This document shows, in pieces, positions 53,211-58,440 of a DNA stretch of 58,440 nt (position 1 is its first letter; each line of letters starts with the position of its first letter). The stretch is from Prevotellaceae bacterium. GTDB lineage: Bacteria > Bacteroidota > Bacteroidia > Bacteroidales > Bacteroidaceae. The stretch is taken from contig JAQXRI010000137.1 in the NCBI GenBank assembly GCA_029218445.1, positions 1 through 58,440 on the forward strand. Reading direction: 5' to 3'. The position numbers were made by a program, and so were the translations under genes. The notes beneath the pieces were generated by a model. That model did no database searches, had not been told where the DNA came from, and was given only the letters and a program-made list of their open reading frames with translations.

Positions 53211-53513
53211 ATGGTTACATACGACCGATACATAATAAAGGTAATGGTCAAGATAGGCGACAAAGGCATCTCACTTCGCAATCTTGTAAGGAGTGTCTAT
53301 AACCTAAGCAGCACCTTCTTCTTTACTCCCGACTACGACGATGTTTACAGGCATGTTCAGCAGTTTGTGCTGAAAAACTCCAAGACTCCTTCGTCGGCCA
53401 TCGAGCGCATGGGCGTTCGTGGTTACTATCGCCTAAACAAAAAATCCAACGTGGCCGAACAGCTTATGCTGCAATTTGGCATCGACGACGACTCGCCCGA
53501 AAGCCTCTTTTAG
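53211..53513 (+). CDS. Small protein of unknown function (100 residues)
   Basis: A basic N-terminal half (KVMVKIGDKGISLRNLVRSV) and an acidic C-terminus (FGIDDDSPESLF); no signal peptide, membrane segment or metal motif. FFFTPDYDDVYRHVQQFVLK and GVRGYYRLNKKS suggest a small helical domain. I do not recognise the family. It begins only 8 nt after the upstream terminator and has no clear promoter, so it may depend on read-through. It is convergent with the glycosyltransferase gene, whose stop is 3 nt beyond its own. Confidence 0.6.
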   Translation: MVTYDRYIIKVMVKIGDKGISLRNLVRSVYNLSSTFFFTPDYDDVYRHVQQFVLKNSKTPSSAIERMGVRGYYRLNKKSNVAEQLMLQFGIDDDSPESLF

Positions 53514-53516
53514 TAG

Positions 53517-54632
53517 TCAGTCCATCACGTTGGCGTAAACGTCCTTCAGCTGCTCTGCCGTTTTTCTCCATGAAAACATTCCCACTCTTTTCAGTCCCTC
53601 CTCTATAATGTCTTTACGTAACGACTCGTCGTTTTCCAGTCTCAGCATCATGCTTGCCATGTCGTCAGTGTCTTCAGGACATATCAGTGCCGCCCTGTCG
53701 CCCGCTATTTCAGGCATCGACGATGTGTTGCTTGTTATCACAGCTGTGCCGCAGGCCATAGCCTCAAGCAACGGAATGCCGAAACTCTCCCTAAGCGAAG
53801 TGTATAGAAAGGCAAAGGCATGGCTGTAGATGCAAGCGAGGTCTTTGTTGTGTATATATCCCGACATGACTATGTTGCCGCGTATGTCTTCAATGCCGTT
53901 TCTCGCCAGTATGTCGTCGATGGCCTTTTCACTCAAGTCGGCCACAAGCAGCTTGCGCCTTGTCTTCGACTGCTTCAGGTATTCAGCGTAAGCCACTATT
54001 GTCCTTTCCGAGTTCTTCTTCGGATCGGTATTTCCCAAGAAGAAGAAGTAGCCGCCTGCGTCGATGTATTTTTTCATGGCCTTATCGTCGGCCATCGGCT
54101 CAAACCACTGGTTGTAGCCATTGTAAATCATCGTCACCATCGAGTCGGGCAATTCCAGCTTAGTCATGATGTTGCGCTTCTCAAAGTTCGACACCGTAAT
54201 AATCCTTCGGCACTTCTTAATTATCCTTGGCACCACAATGCGCCTGTACAGCCACCCCATGTTCTGATACATCGACTTGTTGCGTTTGTCGCGTGGTTCA
54301 AGGAAAATGATGTCGTGCAGTGTAAGTATCAAGGGTATGCCGCACCATATCGGAGCCGTGTTGCTTGTGCAGTGCAGCAGTTCCACTCCACACTTTCTCG
54401 CGGCCTTGGGCAGCGCATACTGTTCCCACAAGGGATATGAAGGACACCTTACCTCCACTACATGTACGTTTGCCGTGTCAGCAAGGCAAACGTCAGGTCC
54501 AGGCTTGACAAATATGAAATACTCGTTCTCTTTGTCCAAGGCCTGCAGTTGTTTTATCTCTTCCAGCACCACATAGTCCATTCCATGCTTTTTGTGGCGG
54601 AATATGCGCTGGGCTTCTATTCCTATTTTCAT
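53517..54632 (-). CDS. GT4 (glycosyltransferase group 1) enzyme
   Basis: A 371-residue GT-B glycosyltransferase. MKIGIEAQRIF begins the N-terminal Rossmann domain, with LILTLHDIIFLEPRDKRNKS; the C-terminal donor domain has YFFFLGNTDPKKNSERTIVA and the EX7E motif ESFGIPLLEAMACGTAVITS, then NTSSMPEIAGDRAALICPED. These are mannosyl- or glucosyltransferase-like features of retaining GT4 enzymes. It follows the acetyltransferase gene after 7 nt, so the pair likely modifies one surface glycan. Donor and acceptor unknown. Confidence 0.88.
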   Translation of the reverse strand: MKIGIEAQRIFRHKKHGMDYVVLEEIKQLQALDKENEYFIFVKPGPDVCLADTANVHVVEVRCPSYPLWEQYALPKAARKCGVELLHCTSNTAPIWCGIPLILTLHDIIFLEPRDKRNKSMYQNMGWLYRRIVVPRIIKKCRRIITVSNFEKRNIMTKLELPDSMVTMIYNGYNQWFEPMADDKAMKKYIDAGGYFFFLGNTDPKKNSERTIVAYAEYLKQSKTRRKLLVADLSEKAIDDILARNGIEDIRGNIVMSGYIHNKDLACIYSHAFAFLYTSLRESFGIPLLEAMACGTAVITSNTSSMPEIAGDRAALICPEDTDDMASMMLRLENDESLRKDIIEEGLKRVGMFSWRKTAEQLKDVYANVMD

Positions 54633-54639
54633 GTCGTTG

Positions 54640-55230
54640 TCATATCTTGCGTTTCACTACTGCGGGCACTCCTGCCGCAAGCGAATGTGGCGGAATGTCG
54701 CGGTTGACCACAGCCCCGGCGGCTATCACCGAGTGGTGCCCAATGGTCACTCCTGGCAGCACCGTCACGTTCGCCCCTATCCACACGTCGTCCTCTATAA
54801 CTATCTGCTTGGTGGTGATGCCCTGTTTGAAAATGTATTCGTCGGTGTCTTCAAACACATGGTTGAGTCCAAACACGCAAGTGCCTTGTCCCAGACCTAC
54901 ATAGTTGCCCATCATCACGGGACCTACCACTGTAGCGTGCAGCCCTACGAGACAATGGTCGCCAATGATTACGTCGCCCACGGCATTGTTGATGCAGGCA
55001 AACGACTCCACCACGCTTTTCCGCCCCAACTTGAATCGGCGGTAAGGCGGCGTGTCCATCCTCACGCTCCAATATATTTTCGACGACCAGGCGCGCTCCT
55101 GAAACAATGGTGCAAAAAGCCTTACATACCATCGTGGCCGTGCGAGCTTCTGATTCATTATCAGCAGGTCAATCAGGCGCTTCAGCCGCTTCATGTCGCC
55201 CATGCGTTGCCTTATGTATTCCTTGTTCAT
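54640..55230 (-). CDS. Left-handed beta-helix O-acetyltransferase
   Basis: A 196-residue trimeric hexapeptide-repeat acyltransferase. From about 90 onward the hexapeptide pattern is plain: [40 protein letters not shown] and [40 protein letters not shown]. The last part ([18 protein letters not shown]) matches sugar O-acetyltransferases. I use the ATG at 55230 ([20 protein letters not shown]), since the frame from 55320 overlaps the promoter. Likely acetylates a polysaccharide together with the downstream GT4. Confidence 0.85.
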   Translation of the reverse strand: MNKEYIRQRMGDMKRLKRLIDLLIMNQKLARPRWYVRLFAPLFQERAWSSKIYWSVRMDTPPYRRFKLGRKSVVESFACINNAVGDVIIGDHCLVGLHATVVGPVMMGNYVGLGQGTCVFGLNHVFEDTDEYIFKQGITTKQIVIEDDVWIGANVTVLPGVTIGHHSVIAAGAVVNRDIPPHSLAAGVPAVVKRKI

Positions 55231-55255
55231 ATCAATGTGGTAATGTTTTGTTTCG

Positions 55256-55264
55256 GCAAATGTA
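55256..55264 (-). promoter_or_regulatory. -7 element for the acetyltransferase-glycosyltransferase pair
   Basis: Minus strand CGCTACATTTGCCGAAAC contains TACATTTGC, about 30 nt before the ATG. Confidence 0.45.
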
Positions 55265-55338
55265 GCGTTTTTTCTTCTTTCTGCCAAACATTTGCAGTCT
55301 TTTTTGCCATTTACTGCCAAAATCCATATAAATGGGGA

Positions 55339-55370
55339 TTGTTCAGACCTGCATATTAGTGTAACTTTGC
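55339..55370 (+). promoter_or_regulatory. Promoter of the TonB-dependent receptor
   Basis: TTG at 55339-55341, 20 nt, then TAACTTTGC at 55362-55370; the start codon is 32 nt downstream. No riboswitch-like leader is visible. Confidence 0.65.
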
Positions 55371-55401
55371 ACCAGAAAAAAATTTAACGACATTACTCAC
55401 T

Positions 55402-57771
55402 ATGCACAAAACAAACATCATTTTGGCGGCATTGCTCGTCTTGCCGTCAGCATTACAGGCCAACACAGCAGCCGGACTGGGCAACTCTGAAACCGGCACG
55501 ACCCGAATTGACACCTCACGTGTGGTTGACCTCGATGAACTCGTGGTCGTTTCACAGCCCAAGGAGGCTCTGCGCCTCAGACAGCAGCCATTGAGCAGCA
55601 GCGTATTCACCGACCGTGAATTGACCATGCACAACGTCAAGGACATGAGTCGTCTCGCAGCTTTCGTGCCCACGCTTGCCGTTCCCAACTATGGTTCGCG
55701 TCTCACATCATCTACATATATAAGAGGTATAGGCTCACGCATTGGCTCGTCGGCCATTGGCTTTTATTACGACAATCTTCCGCTCATCGACAAAAGCTCC
55801 TACAACCGATATTTTTATCAGACCGACCGCATCGACGTGCTTCGTGGTCCTCAAGGCACACTCTACGGCATCAACGCCGAAGGAGGCATCGTCAGGATGT
55901 ATTCCAAAAACCCCATGAACTATCATGGCACCGACCTGCGCATGGGACTGGCCACAGGACTATGTTCCAACATCGAGGTAGCCCACTACCATCGTCCTTC
56001 CGAACATTTCGCATTCTCTACGGCCGTCTTCTACAATGGTCAGCGTGGCTTCTTCCGCAATGCCAACATCGACAAACATGCCGACACCAGCAACGAGGCG
56101 GGCGGAAAAGTACGCCTTATGTGGCAGCCCACACGACAGCTGACATTCGACCTCTCTACCGACTATCAGTATGTCAATCAGGACGCATTCCCCTATGGCG
56201 AATACGACGCTGAACTCAACCATTGGTCGCGTCCTAACACCACCTTCAACAATGGCTATCGCCGACAGCTGGTCACCACGGGCCTTAACGTCACCTACCG
56301 CATGCCCAACCTCATGCTCAGCTCAACCACCAGCCACCAGTATATCGATGACAAGATGACCATGGATCAGGACTATCTTCCCGCCGACTTCATGCGCCTT
56401 GAACAGCTGCAAAAAATTAACGCCATCACCCAGGAAGTGACACTACGCTCTGAAGGCGCATCCTCCTGGCACCACGCCTCTGGCATCTTCTTCAGCCAAA
56501 AATGGCTGCGCACCAATGGCCCCGTATATTTCGGCGACGACATGAACAAGAGCATTCTCAACTATCTCGGCATGCCTGAATCCATTGCCAAGCTCATGAC
56601 CCTCAGCGACAACGCCGTGCCGGGACTATTCCACACGCCACAGCTCAATTTGGGTGTCTTCCACGAGTCCAACATTCAGCTGGCCGAGCGGCTGCGCCTC
56701 ACCCTTGGCCTGCGTTACGACTATCAGCATGTAAAGATTGACTACGACACCCACGCCGAGTTCCGCCTGGCTTGCGACGCCACCATGATGGGGCGTCCGG
56801 TGAAGTTCGACAGCCGCTACACCTCACAGCTCCAGTCGTCAACGTCTGAGCACTACAGCCAGCTGCTGCCAAAGTTCGCCCTCAGCTACATGCTGTCCGA
56901 CACCGACAACATCTATGCCGTAGTAAGCAAGGGATTCCGTGCAGGAGGCTACAACCTGCAAATGTTCTCCGACATATTCCAGACCGAACAGCGCAGCCTT
57001 GGAGCAAAAATGGCAGGACTGATGAAAGGCGACATGACCGTCGAGCATACCGACGCCGACTACGACCGCGTAAACAACACCATATCCTACAAGCCCGAAG
57101 AAAGCTGGAACTACGAGTTGGGTGCCCACTTCAACCTCTTCGGCGGCAAGCTGCATCTCGACCTCGCCACTTTCTACATGCGCATACAAAACCAGCAGCT
57201 CTCGGTCATGGCAGGCAACTTTGGCTATGGCCGCATGATGGTCAATGCAGGACGCAGCGCCAGTTGCGGTGCCGAGATTTCACTGCGTGGAAGTGCCCTC
57301 GACGACCGTCTCACATGGGCCGCTTCCTACGGTTTCACTGCCTCCACCTTCCGCAACTATACCGACAGCATTGCTACAATGGCCGAAGGCAAGCCGTCAT
57401 ACCAACAGGTCGATTACCGCGGCGACAAAGTCCCGTTTGTTCCTGCCCACACCATGAGCCTCTTGGCCGACTACCGTTTCACCATTGGCAACGGCATTCT
57501 GAAAAACATCATTACCGGAGCCAACGCCGTAGCCAACGGTCCTACCTATTGGGATGCGGCCAACGAGTTGAAGCAAAACTTCTATGCGCTTGTCGGTGCC
57601 CACGTAACATTTGACTTTGGCAATGTTGACCTCGACCTGTGGGGCCGCAATCTTACCAACGTCCACTACAGCACCTTCCTCGTCAACAGCAGCGTCGATG
57701 GCACAACCCGCTCCTTCGCCCAACGCGGCACTCCCATACAAGCAGGTTTCGACCTTCGCCTGAAGTTCTAA
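55402..57771 (+). CDS. TonB-dependent outer membrane receptor
   Basis: A 789-residue outer-membrane transporter. Signal peptide about 1-20 (MHKTNIILAALLVLPSALQA); TonB box region DLDELVVVSQPKEAL near 48; plug domain about 60-170 with YIRGIGSRIGSSAIGFYYDN and RIDVLRGPQGTLYGINAEGG; then a 22-strand barrel ending in the outer-membrane terminal Phe (LRLKF). There is no N-terminal carboxypeptidase-like domain, so it is not a SusC type; the plug resembles siderophore or vitamin receptors (FyuA-like). No SusD or periplasmic binding protein is adjacent. Ligand unknown. Confidence 0.9.
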   Translation: MHKTNIILAALLVLPSALQANTAAGLGNSETGTTRIDTSRVVDLDELVVVSQPKEALRLRQQPLSSSVFTDRELTMHNVKDMSRLAAFVPTLAVPNYGSRLTSSTYIRGIGSRIGSSAIGFYYDNLPLIDKSSYNRYFYQTDRIDVLRGPQGTLYGINAEGGIVRMYSKNPMNYHGTDLRMGLATGLCSNIEVAHYHRPSEHFAFSTAVFYNGQRGFFRNANIDKHADTSNEAGGKVRLMWQPTRQLTFDLSTDYQYVNQDAFPYGEYDAELNHWSRPNTTFNNGYRRQLVTTGLNVTYRMPNLMLSSTTSHQYIDDKMTMDQDYLPADFMRLEQLQKINAITQEVTLRSEGASSWHHASGIFFSQKWLRTNGPVYFGDDMNKSILNYLGMPESIAKLMTLSDNAVPGLFHTPQLNLGVFHESNIQLAERLRLTLGLRYDYQHVKIDYDTHAEFRLACDATMMGRPVKFDSRYTSQLQSSTSEHYSQLLPKFALSYMLSDTDNIYAVVSKGFRAGGYNLQMFSDIFQTEQRSLGAKMAGLMKGDMTVEHTDADYDRVNNTISYKPEESWNYELGAHFNLFGGKLHLDLATFYMRIQNQQLSVMAGNFGYGRMMVNAGRSASCGAEISLRGSALDDRLTWAASYGFTASTFRNYTDSIATMAEGKPSYQQVDYRGDKVPFVPAHTMSLLADYRFTIGNGILKNIITGANAVANGPTYWDAANELKQNFYALVGAHVTFDFGNVDLDLWGRNLTNVHYSTFLVNSSVDGTTRSFAQRGTPIQAGFDLRLKF

Positions 57772-57807
57772 ATCTGTTTATCGCAAAAAGCTAAGAACAA
57801 AGATAAG

Positions 57808-57898
57808 TAACGTGAGTTCGACGAATTGTTTTAAACCGTCAAATCGCCGATTGTAGGGGCGGTTATACCGATAGTTAGATTTCGTCGAACTCACGTTA
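57808..57898. mobile_element. MITE-like inverted-repeat element (91 bp)
   Basis: TAACGTGAGTTCGACGAA at 57808-57825 and its exact reverse complement TTCGTCGAACTCACGTTA at 57881-57898 bound a 55-bp core that has no ORF. The 18-bp perfect termini suggest a non-autonomous element or isolated IS ends. It lies 37 nt after the TonB receptor stop. A large-loop terminator is less likely because the loop is 55 nt and no T-run follows. Confidence 0.55.
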
Positions 57899-57949
57899 AG
57901 TAAAGCGGCATTTCGTTGATGGCATTTGTATATCAACCTGATTTACGAT

Positions 57950-57958
57950 GCAAAGTTA
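57950..57958 (-). promoter_or_regulatory. Minus-strand -7-like element
   Basis: Minus strand CGTAACTTTGCATCG contains TAACTTTGC, pointing left toward the inverted-repeat element. No gene lies in that direction before the convergent TonB receptor; it may belong to a short antisense transcript. Confidence 0.3.
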
Positions 57959-57963
57959 CGACC

Positions 57964-58440
57964 TCTACTTTCCTATACAGAGCATCTAACACATTGATAA
58001 TCAGATATGAACACAATGCAGGAACAGAGTTTGGGCCGTTGTTGGAAACGGTGGTTTTGCTTCTGCAAATCGCTGATTCTCAACGCTATATGCCGTGGTG
58101 TTCCTATTTGTTTTCTCATGTTTTCACGTCCTACTTTCCAATGCAGAGCGTGTAACACTCTGACTATCAGTGTATATAGTGTATAACGGTCGGTAATTGA
58201 GCCGTTGGTACACTCTCTGTACTTCCCTGTTAATCCTTTGAATATCAGCGGTTTTGCTATTTCGCCATGATTTGACCTTCCATTGGGGAGATGTCTTCTA
58301 ATTAACATTTTCTACTTTCCCACGCAGATTGTCAACACATCTGATTATCAGTGTTTTACGTATTAAAAGGACGATAGTTGAGCCGTTGTCCTTTTGAAAA
58401 CATTTTAGCTTGATTATCAGCTATTTGTCTAAGTTTTGCT
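57964..58440. repeat. Degenerate tandem repeat of about 175 bp, running off the window
   Basis: Three copies begin at 57964, 58131 and 58312 (spacing 167 and 181). Each starts with CTACTTTCC-N2-TrCAGA and is followed by -TCTAACAC- or similar and GATwATCAG. A second block, TTGrGCCGTTG, occurs at 58031, 58197 and 58378, with matching spacing of 166 and 181. The third copy is incomplete at the window edge. Short ORFs across it are not protein-like. No gene was found in 57899-58440. Confidence 0.7.

Noticed and set aside
55321..55401. Cobalamin or other riboswitch before the TonB receptor
   Set aside because: The leader from the predicted start is only about 25 nt and shows no B12-box or similar conserved element.
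57973..58308. 111-codon minus-strand ORF at the right edge
   Set aside because: It runs through the degenerate tandem repeats, and its translation follows the repeat period rather than a protein fold.
57964..58440. CRISPR array
   Set aside because: Repeat blocks are 167-181 bp apart, imperfect and long-spaced; there are no uniform 30-40 bp spacers and no cas genes.

Overview
The window comes from a Bacteroidota chromosome, most likely a Prevotella-type member of Bacteroidales. The grounds are protein families (BspA-like leucine-rich repeat protein, S9 dipeptidyl peptidase, C11 and M64 peptidases, a Rho with a long acidic insert, DUF4422 transferase), the recurring Bacteroidota promoter motif TTTG - about 20 nt - TAnnTTTG ahead of many genes, the near absence of strong Shine-Dalgarno sequences, and tRNA genes without encoded CCA. 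No phage, plasmid or CRISPR locus is visible. Species was not determined.

Layout. 1-2830 is a low-GC, partly decayed region: a shortened BspA-like protein, a nucleotidyltransferase (MNT) pseudogene, an acyltransferase, then repeat-bearing DNA. 2831-8827 (minus) is a GC-rich five-gene tripartite ABC exporter operon, with an AraC remnant just upstream. 9336-16036 (plus) holds a 41-codon ORF, a dipeptidyl peptidase, pgk and htpG; between pgk and htpG lies a probable minus-strand structured RNA and, ahead of htpG, a sigma-54-type promoter. Two tRNA-Arg genes and a DUF4422 transferase follow.

17370-26923 (minus) is the most interesting block: an eight-gene exopolysaccharide operon. In transcription order it encodes a stand-alone receiver domain, a sugar transferase fused to a pseudo-receiver, a short TolC-like protein, a Wzz-like protein with a degenerate C-terminal kinase-type domain, a Wzy-like polymerase/ligase and three GT2 glycosyltransferases, two of them membrane-bound with processive-type QxxRW motifs. 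No Wza or Wzx is present inside it. xylB, manC, DedA, a TPR protein and glnS follow.

33645-47369 includes a C11 peptidase and a GH25 lysozyme divergent from a palindromic promoter, a zinc-ribbon protein, three tRNA-Lys genes, a lon-tgt-lptFG-DEAD helicase run with stop/start overlaps, rho, a minimal folK and an M64 peptidase. 47448-57771 holds an HtrA protease, rnpB, a YihY-family protein, aspS, a lysine-tailed winged-helix protein, a glycosyltransferase plus acetyltransferase pair, and a TonB-dependent receptor. The last 600 bases carry a small inverted-repeat element and a degenerate tandem repeat of about 175 bp that runs off the window.

Functionally, envelope and surface polysaccharide themes dominate (exporter, EPS operon, manC, LptF/G-like permease, acyltransferases), mixed with core housekeeping genes. 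All assignments are from reading the sequence; no database search was run.
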